A stretch of DNA of 64,000 nucleotides from an uncultured Chitinophaga sp. (GCF_937898475.1 NZ_CALEJS010000026.1:124001-188000); one strand, 5' to 3'; positions 9,387 through 17,640 are shown, counted from the first letter of the stretch. Notes: generated from the letters alone by a model not told the origin. Numbers and translations: made by a program.

Positions 9387-9566
9387 TCAGCAGGGATCTG
9401 AGCATCCGCCGGGGCCCGTGCTGATGCAGGGGCAAACGGATATGGGCGTAGTATTGCCCTGGCACTGGGTGTCGATGGTGCGGATAAAACCGTCCTGCCG
9501 GGGTTTGGTTAAACTGGCAATCCTGATCTTGCCGAGGCTCAGTTTCTTTGCTGTTGCTTTTTTCAT
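9387..9566 (-). CDS. Class I lanthipeptide-type RiPP precursor, 59 residues
   Basis: This short gene encodes 59 residues. The N-terminus (MKKATAKK, then LSLGKIRIASLT at 9-20) matches the leader style of class I lanthipeptide precursors of Bacteroidota, in which a Lys-rich start is followed by K-L-S-L-x-K-I-x-I-x-x-L. The C-terminal core from about residue 28 has eight Ser/Thr (30, 33, 39, 40, 43, 49, 50, 56) and five Cys (35, 45, 47, 55, 59), the composition expected for lanthionine rings. A strong terminator follows immediately, supporting a real transcription unit. No LanB dehydratase, LanC cyclase, protease or exporter lies in this window, so maturation enzymes would have to act in trans. 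Chitinophaga species are known producers of such peptides (pinensins). Function as antibiotic or signal is not shown. Confidence 0.75.
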   Translation of the reverse strand: MKKATAKKLSLGKIRIASLTKPRQDGFIRTIDTQCQGNTTPISVCPCISTGPGGCSDPC

Positions 9567-9663
9567 GTGAGCATTTTTTAGGTTAAATGTGGAATGGCTT
9601 ACGGTTAAAAGTAAGCAGAAATAGAATCGGGGATACTACGTTAAAAAGGGATTTTTAGGCCGT

Positions 9664-9996
9664 TTAGCAACAATTGCGGTCCTGTTTTACATCATCCTGG
9701 AAGAAACCGGAAAACACCTGGCGGAATTGCTGCCAGGCCTCCGGGTTAATGCAGTAACAAACATTGGCGCCATCTATGGTGCCGGTGATCAACCCGGCTT
9801 TTTTCAGCTCTTTCAGGTGCTGAGAGGTAGTAGCCTGCGCCAGGCCCAGCTGGTCTACCACATCCCCGCATACACAGCTGTTCACTTTTACCAGGTATTG
9901 CAGGATGGCTATACGCGCCGGGTGGGCCAGCGCCTTTGCCATAAGGGCTATTTCGTTCTGTTGTTTTGTGAATAAGGCCGTTTTGGAAGCTCCCAT
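9664..9996 (-). CDS. ArsR/SmtB family transcriptional regulator
   Basis: This 110-residue winged-helix repressor has the ArsR fold: ALAHPARIAIL near residue 25, a CVCGD metal-site-like motif at about 42-46 (compare ELCVCDL of ArsR), and the recognition helix QATTSQHLKELKKAGL. The chain ends in Cys-Cys, giving two cysteine pairs that could bind As(III), Sb(III) or a thiophilic metal, or sense redox state. No ars, cad or czc gene adjoins it. The nearest gene on the same strand is the lanthipeptide-like precursor about 100 bases downstream, which it could regulate; that is inference. Confidence 0.88.
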   Translation of the reverse strand: MGASKTALFTKQQNEIALMAKALAHPARIAILQYLVKVNSCVCGDVVDQLGLAQATTSQHLKELKKAGLITGTIDGANVCYCINPEAWQQFRQVFSGFFQDDVKQDRNCC

Positions 9997-10194
9997 TTTG
10001 AAGTATTTCTGATCTGAAAATTACGAAGAAGGGGCCATGATTACAATCAGCTCTTTTACTAACCGCGATCCTGTTTCAGCATATGGACTCGTGATACATT
10101 TGTTCTGCAGCATGGCCATAACTACCAAACAGTATGTTTGACAAGTGCCAGGATGAGGGGTAGTGGCCGATAGAACAGTGAATTTTTGACATGT

Positions 10195-10259
10195 TGACAA
10201 CGGTCAGCGCACTGGCTGACCGTTGTCATTATTTAACGAACAGGGGAGGTATAATTTGG
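10195..10259 (+). promoter_or_regulatory. Tandem FNR-like sites and -7 element of the coiled-coil gene
   Basis: Two TGA-N6-TCA sites lie 22 bp apart: TGACAACGGTCA (10195-10206) and TGACCGTTGTCA (10217-10228). Together they also form a perfect 13-bp inverted repeat (10196-10208 with 10215-10227). The -7 element is TAATTTG at 10252-10258, one base shorter in spacer than TAnnTTTG, and it begins 29.5 bp after the proximal site centre, as in the other promoters of this set. Confidence 0.7.
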
Positions 10260-10270
10260 CAGTACAAATC

Positions 10271-10672
10271 ATGAATATAGCAATGAACAACGGCGAAAAA
10301 GGTGAGCTGATACATGAAAATGAGGGCTGGAGAAAACAGTTGGCCCTCCTGGAAGATGAGAACATCCAATTCAAGACCCGGCTGGCAGATATTTTAAAAA
10401 GTGATTTTGTCAGGAGCAGGCTGGAAGAGCTGGAGTATTTCCAGAACCGCTTTCTTAAAATGGATGAGCAGCTTAGCCTGCTGAAGCATGAGGTAAGGGA
10501 ACAGCTTTACCACCTGCAGCAGGACCGTTTTCACATTAACGGTGAATATAAAAGGATAATGGATGTTCAGCGCAAACTCGAAGTGAAGATCATCATCATA
10601 AAAGAGAATTTCGAGAAACTGAGCACGGAATTCAACGGGTACCTGATGGTTCATTTCGGGCAGCAGGGTTAG
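10271..10672 (+). CDS. Small coiled-coil protein of unknown function
   Basis: I do not recognise a family. ATG 10271 gives 133 residues. A longer reading from TTG 10223 would start inside the activator-like binding site, before the -7 element, so it is rejected. The sequence is almost all helical with heptad-like spacing (about residues 10-125: LALLEDENIQFKTRL, LEELEYFQNRFLKMDEQL and similar). It has no membrane segment and no signal peptide, so it is probably cytoplasmic. Its stop overlaps by three bases the stop of the convergent REC-CRP gene, and its promoter carries the same tandem FNR-like sites as the cbb3 genes, so it probably acts when oxygen is limiting. Confidence 0.7.
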   Translation: MNIAMNNGEKGELIHENEGWRKQLALLEDENIQFKTRLADILKSDFVRSRLEELEYFQNRFLKMDEQLSLLKHEVREQLYHLQQDRFHINGEYKRIMDVQRKLEVKIIIIKENFEKLSTEFNGYLMVHFGQQG

Positions 10673-11727
10673 TACAGCATGCTGGATAATTTCTTTTCAT
10701 TGAGGATGACAATGGTCCCTTCCTTGATGTCTATCAGTTTTTCTTCCCTGAAATCGCCCAGTGTGCGGATCAGCGATTCTGTGGCCGTTCCGGCGATGGT
10801 GGCCAGGTTATCGCGGCTGATGTCGATTGCGAACTGCGTTTCTTTGCGCTCATTATACTTGTTATAAAGGTTCACCAGCGCTTCGGCCACCTTTTTACGA
10901 AGGGAGTTGTAGGCCAGTCCCAATAACTGCTGCTCTTTTACCGTCACATTCCGGGCCAGCATGCGGATAAACTGCACGGCCACTTCCCGGTGGTTGTTCA
11001 GCAGCTCTTCAAAGTCTTCGCGGGGAATAACGGCAATCTCGCTTTCTTCCATCGCTTCTGCCGTTTCCCGGTAAGTGCCGCCTTCCAGCAGGGCTACATA
11101 CCCGAGGAAATCGCCCGTGTTGTACAGGTCTACTACCAGCTCCTTACCATCGTCATTTTTCTTGAAGATCTTTACTTTGCCCTTCTGGATGTAGAACAGG
11201 CTGGTGGGATGGTTGCCTTCTACGTAGATGGCCTGTTTCTTTTTGTACCGGTCTATGTTCCGGCCTTCAGCAAGGGATTTAAGCGTGCCTTTTCCGCCGG
11301 CGGCTTCCATCAGCTTATTGAGGCCCTGCAGGTTAGCGGGGAAATCCTGTTTCCTGACGGAGGCCTTTTTAAGGCGGCTTTCAATGGCATGCAGCAGGTC
11401 GGTACCGCTGAAAGGTTTGGTAATATAGTCGTCAGCTCCCATTTCCATGCCTTTCCGGAAATCGCTTCGTTCGGTTTTGGCCGTCAGGAAAATAAAAGGG
11501 GTGTCTTTCATTTCATCGTTGCGCTGCAGCATATGCAGTACCCCGTAGCCATCCAGCACGGGCATCATAATGTCACAGATCACGAGGTCGGGTTTATGCT
11601 CCAGGGCCAGTTCTACCCCTATTTTGCCGTTTTCGGCGGTAAAAACCTTATACCCGGCCAGGTCCAGGATCTCTGCCGTATTCTCGCGGATATCTTCATT
11701 GTCTTCAATTAACAGGATAGTTTTCAT
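10669..11727 (-). CDS. Response regulator fused to CRP/FNR-type cNMP-binding and HTH domains
   Basis: This 352-residue regulator has three parts. The receiver domain (1-120) has phosphoacceptor Asp52 in CDIMMP, Thr82 and Lys104. A cyclic-nucleotide-binding-type beta-roll follows (about 145-260), then a CRP-family helix-turn-helix (about 275-345). The recognition helix has Glu317 and Arg321 at the spacing Glu-x-x-x-Arg used by FNR and FixK to read TGA half-sites. There is no N-terminal Cys cluster as in FNR, so oxygen is not sensed by an iron-sulfur cluster here. Its ATG overlaps the end of the histidine kinase gene by four bases, so the two form a kinase/regulator pair. It is the best local candidate to bind the tandem TGA-N6-TCA sites around it. 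Confidence 0.9.
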   Translation of the reverse strand: MKTILLIEDNEDIRENTAEILDLAGYKVFTAENGKIGVELALEHKPDLVICDIMMPVLDGYGVLHMLQRNDEMKDTPFIFLTAKTERSDFRKGMEMGADDYITKPFSGTDLLHAIESRLKKASVRKQDFPANLQGLNKLMEAAGGKGTLKSLAEGRNIDRYKKKQAIYVEGNHPTSLFYIQKGKVKIFKKNDDGKELVVDLYNTGDFLGYVALLEGGTYRETAEAMEESEIAVIPREDFEELLNNHREVAVQFIRMLARNVTVKEQQLLGLAYNSLRKKVAEALVNLYNKYNERKETQFAIDISRDNLATIAGTATESLIRTLGDFREEKLIDIKEGTIVILNEKKLSSMLY

Positions 11728-13310
11728 GAGTTGGGAAGCGGTGTTTTGTTGTTTACAGGAAATGTTACGGTAAAAGTAGTGCCTTTACCCAGTTCACTCT
11801 CACAGCTGATACTGCCGTTCATCAGCTCACTATATTTATTGACGATATGGAGCCCTAGTCCGGTACCCTGGATGTTACTCGCATTGGCGCCCCGGTAAAA
11901 GCGCTCAAACAGGTGTTGCTGGTCTTCTGCCGACATACCAATACCCTTATCCGCCACCACCATTTTAAACTCGCCGCCGTGGTTGTAGCTGCGCAGCAGA
12001 ATGGTGGCGTCTTTGCCGGAGAATTTGATGGCATTGCCCAAAAGGTTCATGACAACGTGTTTGAGCAGGGCAGGGTCCAGGCTCACTTCCGGCCCGCCGC
12101 TATGCAGGTAATCCACCTGCTGCCCCTCCCGGATAATGCCCTGCATTTCCTGTATCACCTCCTGGAACAGGTCGTTCACATCGAAGCTGACGCTGCGCAC
12201 CTGGATCTTGCCTTCCTCTATCCGGCCCACGGAGAGAAAATCGTTCAGGATATCCGTCAGCAGGTTCACAGAGGAAACGATACGCTGGATATGTTTGTTC
12301 CGCTTGGCCTGGTCTTCTTCGCCTTCATATTGCCGGAGCAGGAAGGCGGAAGAGAGGATGGTGCTGAGCGGGGTGCGGAACTCGTGCGAGGCCAGGGAAA
12401 CGAAACGGGATTTCAGTTCACCCAGCTCTTTTTCCTTGCCCAGTGCTGTGGTCAGCTCTGCAGTAGACACCTCCAGCAGTTCAAGGGCCTTACGGAGCTG
12501 CAGGGTACGCTCTTCCACCATTTTCTCCAGCTCATTGTTGAGCCGCTCATTGCTGGCTTCTGCCTGTTTCCTGGCGGTGATATTGTTGATATAGGCAATC
12601 ACGAAAGTGCCTTCTTCATTCTGGTAGTGGCTGAGGCTGATCTCTACGGGAAATTCCCTGCCGTCTTTGCCAACCGCAAACAGGTCCAGGCCTATGCCCA
12701 TCGGCCTGCTCTGGGGGTGTGCGCTGAATCGTTCGCGGTAACCAACGTGCTTGTCGCGCAGCTTTGCCGGTAGCAGCTGCTCCACAGGATGTCCCAGTAA
12801 TTCTTCACGCTGGTAGCCAAACTGGTCCAGCGCAAAGTCATTCACCATGATGATCTCCCCGCGCTGGTTGGCCACCAGTATGCCGATATTGGCGTAATCA
12901 AAGAGGGCCCCGAAGCGCTGCAGCTCTTTTTCTATCTTTTGTTGAAAATAGCTGCCGGAGCTGAGGTCTTCCAGGCGGAATATGCAGTATTCCTTACCGG
13001 AATGCTTAAACAGGATCTTTTCATAAATGCCCCATTGGCGCCGCCCCTCGTTGTTCACCCATTCCCGTTCTTCCCGGCAGGGGCCGTTTTCAGGCAATTG
13101 GCCGCAATAACCTAGTTTATTCTTTTGCAGCAGCGCTTCCAGCACAGCGGGATCTGTACTGCCCAGCATTTTCATACCCGCTTCATTCATGAACAGCAAT
13201 CTGCCGCTGTTACTTTCTCTCAGGCCCAGCAGGTTGCCATCCCTTTCCATAAGGACTGAAAATATGGATAACTGGAACTGATCGCTGAGCTCGTTGATGG
13301 AAGAATGCAT
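11724..13310 (-). CDS. PAS-domain sensor histidine kinase
   Basis: This 528-residue soluble kinase has no membrane helix. An N-terminal PAS-like region covers about 10-115, a clear PAS domain with PAC tail 130-250, a coiled coil 250-300, HisKA with phosphoacceptor His309 (SHEFRTP), and an HATPase_c domain (about 410-520; DKGIGM and GTGLGLHIV). The second PAS resembles the FixL haem domain: His188 aligns with the FixL haem-ligand His, and Arg194, Gly205 and Gly207 also match, but the FixL oxygen-switch Arg220 position is Leu208. Many non-haem PAS domains share this pattern, so haem binding is only possible. It is probably the partner of the overlapping REC-CRP protein. Confidence 0.9.
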   Translation of the reverse strand: MHSSINELSDQFQLSIFSVLMERDGNLLGLRESNSGRLLFMNEAGMKMLGSTDPAVLEALLQKNKLGYCGQLPENGPCREEREWVNNEGRRQWGIYEKILFKHSGKEYCIFRLEDLSSGSYFQQKIEKELQRFGALFDYANIGILVANQRGEIIMVNDFALDQFGYQREELLGHPVEQLLPAKLRDKHVGYRERFSAHPQSRPMGIGLDLFAVGKDGREFPVEISLSHYQNEEGTFVIAYINNITARKQAEASNERLNNELEKMVEERTLQLRKALELLEVSTAELTTALGKEKELGELKSRFVSLASHEFRTPLSTILSSAFLLRQYEGEEDQAKRNKHIQRIVSSVNLLTDILNDFLSVGRIEEGKIQVRSVSFDVNDLFQEVIQEMQGIIREGQQVDYLHSGGPEVSLDPALLKHVVMNLLGNAIKFSGKDATILLRSYNHGGEFKMVVADKGIGMSAEDQQHLFERFYRGANASNIQGTGLGLHIVNKYSELMNGSISCESELGKGTTFTVTFPVNNKTPLPNS

Positions 13311-13409
13311 TAAACAGTTATTTTGTATATCGGTTACAGGGGCCCCGGGAACTGAAAGTTAAGTATTTTATGCATTCGTATCAAAGCGGGTACCAAAAAT
13401 CACACGATA

Positions 13410-13474
13410 TGATGATTGTCATGTTAAGTACTGATCGCCCTCATTGCTGGCGCAACAGCGCTGGCGTTACTTTG
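13410..13474 (+). promoter_or_regulatory. Tandem FNR-like sites and -7 element before gene 13500
   Basis: TGATGATTGTCA (13410-13421) and TGATCGCCCTCA (13432-13443) are 22 bp apart. The -7 element TTACTTTG (13467-13474; 7 of 8 informative match to TAnnTTTG with one mismatch) starts 29.5 bp after the proximal site centre. A transcript starting near 13479 would cover 13500 and the lactate dehydrogenase gene. Confidence 0.75.
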
Positions 13475-13499
13475 CATTGTAACCATAACTCATTTTGAA

Positions 13500-13871
13500 A
13501 TGCAGATCTATATCAGTGACAATGCAATTATCGCAAGTATACAACGTGCGTTCCAGGCGGTATATCCCTACCTGAAACTGGAGTTTTACAGCCATACAGG
13601 AGATGCCGGTGCTTTTGCAGCGACGGTGAAAAAGGTATCGCCCGATACCCCGGTGGATGACATCAGGGATACAGGCAGCTGCGGCTGGCTGGATATCAGC
13701 CAGAAACGGACCGCTGCAGCGCTGGAGGCTGATCTGAAAGAGATGATGGGCTTAACCGCCCAGGTAAAGCCCAGAAGGGGCGACCTGTGGCTGAAGACTG
13801 CCTGTACCATTAACTGGAGCCTGGCACAGCTGAATGCGGCCACGGTACGTGCAAACCACTACCTGTACTGA
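13500..13871 (+). CDS. Unknown protein of 123 residues in the FNR-like regulon
   Basis: I do not recognise this family with confidence. It is a small soluble alpha/beta protein with no signal or membrane segment. Notable features are a GSCGWLDIS segment (about 60-68) and two cysteines (61 and 101). The C-terminal third is helical. It is preceded by tandem FNR-like sites and followed, 42 bases downstream, by a D-lactate dehydrogenase gene with no terminator between, so the two probably share a transcript. It may be a small factor of fermentative or microoxic metabolism; that rests on context only. Confidence 0.75.
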   Translation: MQIYISDNAIIASIQRAFQAVYPYLKLEFYSHTGDAGAFAATVKKVSPDTPVDDIRDTGSCGWLDISQKRTAAALEADLKEMMGLTAQVKPRRGDLWLKTACTINWSLAQLNAATVRANHYLY

Positions 13872-13913
13872 TTAATTGCAGATCTGTCCTTCAATACTTA
13901 AACCACATTTGCT

Positions 13914-14942
13914 ATGAGAGTACTTTTCTACAGTATGAAGGATTTTGAACGTCCTTACCTGGAAGATGCCAACATAAAGGAACATGACCTTATCATGATG
14001 AATGAGCCCCTGAACCTGGAAACAGCCACACTGGCCAAGGATTGTGATGCGGTGTGCATATTTACCGCTGACGATGCATCTGCGCCTGTACTGAGCATAC
14101 TGGCGCAGCAGGGGGTAAAATACCTGGCCGTACGTGCGGCAGGATATGATAATGTAGACCTGCACGCTGCCGCACAGCTGAAGATTAAAGTGGCCAATGT
14201 ACCTGCTTATTCACCTTATGCTATCGCAGAACATGCCATCAGCCTGATAATGGCGCTGAACCGTAAAACCGTGCAGGCCCATAAACAGGTGCAGCAGTAT
14301 AATTTCAGCCTGCATCAGCTGGTGGGTTTTGATATGCACCGTAAAACAGCGGGCATTATAGGAACGGGCAGAACCGGTGCGGCGATTGCCGCTATCCTGC
14401 ATGGATTTGGCTGCCGTATACTGGCGTATGATGTGAGAAGGAATAAAGACCTGGCCACTCGCTTTGGGGTACAGTATACTGATCTGGCCACACTTTGCCG
14501 TGAGTCTGATATCATCACCATACATACGGGCCTGAACGAGGAAAGCAGGCATATGATCAATAAGGATGTGATCAGCTGGATGAAACGGGGCGTTATGCTG
14601 ATCAACGTGTCAAGAGGCGCCATCGTAAAAACGGCGGATGTGGCAGATGCCCTGGAGAGCGGCCATATCGGCTATTTCGGAATGGACGTATACGAACATG
14701 AGAAAGGCATTTTTTTTAATGACCTGCGTGGCCGCAAGATGGAGGATAAGCTCTTATCCCGCCTGCTGCGGATGCCCAATGTACTGGTTACCCCGCACCA
14801 GGCCTTTGCTACAAGGGAAGCGCTGCAGAATATTGCTGAAACAACTTTTTATAACCTGCACTGCTGGCAAAAGAAATTAGCCTGCAGGAATGAGCTGGTG
14901 GTGGAGGTGAACGGCCATAGCTATGCCATCACTGCGGGCTAG
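13914..14942 (+). CDS. ldhA: D-lactate dehydrogenase (2-hydroxyacid dehydrogenase family)
   Basis: This 342-residue NAD-dependent D-2-hydroxyacid dehydrogenase probably reduces pyruvate to D-lactate, regenerating NAD when respiration is limited. It has the Rossmann motif GIIGTGRTGAA (about 145-155), catalytic Arg in NVSRGAIV (about 232), Glu in the DVYEHE block (about 262) and His in TPHQAF (about 295). The sequence GMDVYEHEKGIFF is typical of the LdhA branch rather than glycerate or phosphoglycerate dehydrogenases. It lies in the transcription unit driven by the tandem FNR-like sites at 13410-13443, which fits a fermentative role. Confidence 0.88.
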   Translation: MRVLFYSMKDFERPYLEDANIKEHDLIMMNEPLNLETATLAKDCDAVCIFTADDASAPVLSILAQQGVKYLAVRAAGYDNVDLHAAAQLKIKVANVPAYSPYAIAEHAISLIMALNRKTVQAHKQVQQYNFSLHQLVGFDMHRKTAGIIGTGRTGAAIAAILHGFGCRILAYDVRRNKDLATRFGVQYTDLATLCRESDIITIHTGLNEESRHMINKDVISWMKRGVMLINVSRGAIVKTADVADALESGHIGYFGMDVYEHEKGIFFNDLRGRKMEDKLLSRLLRMPNVLVTPHQAFATREALQNIAETTFYNLHCWQKKLACRNELVVEVNGHSYAITAG

Positions 14943-15061
14943 CCAATTTTACTCACCTGCATCTTCAATTTGTACACTGCTGACCGGCCGCTCGTTTCTT
15001 AAAAGTCTGAAACCGGCCGGTTATTCTTTTCTCCCCTTTTTCAATACGTACAAGATGCGAA

Positions 15062-15148
15062 TGATATTTGTCATTTCCCCTGATGATAATTATCATCCGC
15101 CGCTTTGATAAATGTCATTCAGACCCGGCAGTGACCCCGCTACTTTTG
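15062..15148 (+). promoter_or_regulatory. Triple FNR-like sites and consensus -7 element of the cco operon
   Basis: Three TGA-N6-TCA sites stand at 22-bp steps: TGATATTTGTCA (15062-15073), TGATAATTATCA (15084-15095, centre of a perfect 16-bp palindrome 15082-15097) and TGATAAATGTCA (15106-15117). The consensus -7 element TACTTTTG (15141-15148) starts 29.5 bp after the last centre. With a start site near 15153 the proximal site is at -41.5. The rest of the 14943-15166 gap holds only GC-rich repeats (14983-14989 with 15015-15021), perhaps a weak terminator of the dehydrogenase gene. Confidence 0.85.
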
Positions 15149-15166
15149 CAGTAATATATAATAACC

Positions 15167-17581
15167 ATGACAGCTGTAGTAACCGCCTGCTATCATTGTG
15201 GCGAAACATGTAGCAACACTGACATCACCATCAACGAAAAAACATTCTGCTGTGAAGGTTGTAAACTGGTTTATGAGCTGCTGAACGGGCATCAGCTGTG
15301 CGACTACTACCGGCTGAACGACAGGCCGGGCATTCCACAGCGGGTACCTGTTCGTAAAGATAAATTTGCATTCCTCGAAGAAGAGAAGATCATACAGCAG
15401 CTGATCCAGTTCCGCGATGAGACCCGGACGCATATCACCTTTTATATTCCCAACATACATTGCAGCTCCTGCCTCTGGCTGCTGGAAAACCTGCACCGCC
15501 TGCATGGCGGCGTACAGCGGGTGACCGTGAATTTTGCCCGTAAAGAAGCGCAGGTAGTGTTTTTGCATGAACAGCTGTCGCTTCGCGGGGTGGTGGAGCT
15601 GCTCACCACTATCGGTTATGAACCGTATATCAGCCTGCAGGATCTGCAGGGCAATAAAAAAAGCATCAGCCGCCAGCTGATCTACCAGCTGGGAGTGGCG
15701 GGTTTCTGTTTCGGCAATATCATGCTGCTGAGTTTCCCGGAATATTTCTCCGGCGATGGCGGTATGGATACCGGTCTTTTCCGCTGGCTGAACCTGGCCT
15801 TGTCACTGCCTGTATTCTTCTACAGTGCACAGGTGTTTTTCCGCTCCGGCTGGAGCGGCATCCGGCACGGTTTTCTGAATATAGACGTGCCCATTGCGCT
15901 GGCCATCCTGGTAACTTTTGTACGCAGTGTCAGCGATGTGCTGACGGACAGCGGCGCGGGGTATTTTGACTCCATGACGGGCATCGTATTCTTCATGCTG
16001 GCAGGCCGGGTGCTCCAGGAAAAAACTTACCAGGGCCTGTCATTTGACCGCGACTATACTGCCTACTTTCCTATAGCCGTTACGGTAGTCAGCGATGAGA
16101 AAGAAACACAGGTGGCATTACCGGAGATCAGATCCGGGCAAACCCTGCTGATACATCACCAGGAGCTGATACCGGCGGATGGTATCCTGCTGAAAGGAGA
16201 GGCCCTGATCGACTACAGCTTTGTAACAGGAGAGGCCACCCCGGTGCGCCGCACCGTTGGAGAGATTATTTATGCCGGGGGGTATCAGCTGTCCGGCAAT
16301 ATCACTTTGCTGACCATCAAGGAAGTAGCGCAAAGCTATCTCACCAGCCTGTGGAACCGCCGCGAGCTGAAGGAGGAGAAGGCCAAAGCGCCGTCTTTCA
16401 TCCATCTGCTGGGGCGCTATTTTGCCTGGCTGGTGTTAAGTCTTGCAGCCATTACGGCGGCCTGGTGGGCAGTTCATGATCCATCGCGTATATGGCCCGC
16501 CGTTACGGCAATACTGATAGTGGCATGTCCCTGCGGACTGCTGCTGGCGGCTTCTTTTACCAATGGGTTTATACTGCGTATACTGAGCGGCCAACGTTTG
16601 TACCTCCGTAATGCGGCGGCGATAGAGCGCCTGGCAGATACGGATCATATTGTATTTGACAAAACAGGCACCCTTAGTTCACGCAACAGTGCCGAAGTAT
16701 GTTTTTACGGCCAGCCGCTCAGCGCTGCCGAGCGCAGGGATATAGCTGCGCTGGCGGCGCAGTCTTCCCACCCGCTGAGTAAAATGGTGTATGCTTATTG
16801 CGGAACGGGCACATCGCCCGTACAGCACTTTGTGAGCCAGCCGGGCAAGGGCATCAGCGGACAGGTACACAACAACCTGATCCGCCTGGGCAATGCTGAT
16901 TTTACTGGAGCCGGCAATGATGATTCGCCTGATGGCAGCGCCGTGTACCTGAATATGAATGGCCGGGTATATGGCCGTTTCAGTGTACGCAATGCTTACC
17001 GTAAAGGTATACAGGGATTGTTCCGCCGGCTCAGGGGCCGCTTTGCACTCAGCCTGCTGTCGGGAGATAATGACCGCGAAGCGGGCGCCTTCCGTGAACT
17101 GATGGGCCCCAGCGCTACCTTACGCTTTGAGCAGATGCCGCAGGATAAGCTGGACTACATCCTGCAGCTGCAACAGCAGGGGCAGCGGGTGCTGATGGTA
17201 GGAGACGGGCTGAATGATGCCGGTGCATTGCTGCAAAGTCATACAGGCATTTCCGTTACAGAGAACAGCAATAACTTCACGCCCGCCAGCGATGGTATCC
17301 TGGAAGCCGCACAATTACCCCTGCTGCCGGATCTTATACAAACCTGCCGCAACGGGAAGCACATCATCCTTACCAGCTTTATTATCTCCCTTATCTATAA
17401 CATCACCGGTTTATTTTTTGCCGTGCAGGGAACATTATCACCACTGGTGGCCGCCATATTGATGCCCGCCAGTTCCATCAGCATCATACTGCTCACCTGG
17501 GGGATGAGTACAGCAGCGGGAAAGCGGTTGCAGCAAAAGGCATCGCAGACCGCGGATGACAAGGATCAGTTGCCCGGTTGA
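15167..17581 (+). CDS. ccoI: Copper-translocating P-type ATPase for cbb3 oxidase assembly (CcoI/FixI)
   Basis: This 804-residue P1B-type ATPase exports copper to the periplasm for the CuB centre of cbb3 oxidase. A cysteine-rich N-terminus (CYHCGE, CCEGCK, residues 6-30) is followed by an HMA domain with HCSSC near 101-105, and eight membrane helices. The ion-path motif is Cys454-Pro-Cys456, the phosphorylated Asp498 lies in DKTGTL, and GDGLNDA is near 685. This domain arrangement is that of CcoI rather than a detoxifying CopA. It is the first gene of the cco operon. Its stop codon TGA (17579-17581) forms the first half of an FNR-like site for the next promoter. Confidence 0.93.
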   Translation: MTAVVTACYHCGETCSNTDITINEKTFCCEGCKLVYELLNGHQLCDYYRLNDRPGIPQRVPVRKDKFAFLEEEKIIQQLIQFRDETRTHITFYIPNIHCSSCLWLLENLHRLHGGVQRVTVNFARKEAQVVFLHEQLSLRGVVELLTTIGYEPYISLQDLQGNKKSISRQLIYQLGVAGFCFGNIMLLSFPEYFSGDGGMDTGLFRWLNLALSLPVFFYSAQVFFRSGWSGIRHGFLNIDVPIALAILVTFVRSVSDVLTDSGAGYFDSMTGIVFFMLAGRVLQEKTYQGLSFDRDYTAYFPIAVTVVSDEKETQVALPEIRSGQTLLIHHQELIPADGILLKGEALIDYSFVTGEATPVRRTVGEIIYAGGYQLSGNITLLTIKEVAQSYLTSLWNRRELKEEKAKAPSFIHLLGRYFAWLVLSLAAITAAWWAVHDPSRIWPAVTAILIVACPCGLLLAASFTNGFILRILSGQRLYLRNAAAIERLADTDHIVFDKTGTLSSRNSAEVCFYGQPLSAAERRDIAALAAQSSHPLSKMVYAYCGTGTSPVQHFVSQPGKGISGQVHNNLIRLGNADFTGAGNDDSPDGSAVYLNMNGRVYGRFSVRNAYRKGIQGLFRRLRGRFALSLLSGDNDREAGAFRELMGPSATLRFEQMPQDKLDYILQLQQQGQRVLMVGDGLNDAGALLQSHTGISVTENSNNFTPASDGILEAAQLPLLPDLIQTCRNGKHIILTSFIISLIYNITGLFFAVQGTLSPLVAAILMPASSISIILLTWGMSTAAGKRLQQKASQTADDKDQLPG

Positions 17582-17621
17582 GTATGATCATGTTCAGCCT
17601 GTAGGGGGCGGGATACTTTTG
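17557..17621 (+). promoter_or_regulatory. Tandem FNR-like sites and consensus -7 element before ccoS
   Basis: TGACAAGGATCA (17557-17568) and TGAGTATGATCA (17579-17590) are 22 bp apart, and both overlap the 3' end of ccoI. The -7 element TACTTTTG (17614-17621) starts 29.5 bp after the proximal centre. This internal promoter would give extra transcription of ccoS-ccoNO and following genes without the ATPase. Confidence 0.8.
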
Positions 17622-17640
17622 TAAAGTAAAATTCAACACC

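Noticed and set aside
9387..9996. ArsR and the small peptide as an arsenic or metal resistance pair
   Set aside because: No arsenate reductase, efflux pump or methyltransferase adjoins, and the peptide leader fits a lanthipeptide precursor better than a metallothionein.
10037..10141. 34-codon frame upstream of the coiled-coil gene
   Set aside because: No promoter element, no leader or membrane pattern, and it ends before the regulatory sites; probably chance.
12550..12900. Claim that the kinase PAS is a haem oxygen sensor like FixL
   Set aside because: The haem-ligand His position is kept, but the FixL signalling Arg is Leu, and this pattern is common in non-haem PAS domains; left as a possibility only.
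17585..17596. TGATCATGTTCA, a further TGA-N6-TCA match before ccoS
   Set aside because: It overlaps the in-phase site 17579-17590 and does not follow the 22-bp or 29.5-bp spacing, so it is treated as chance.
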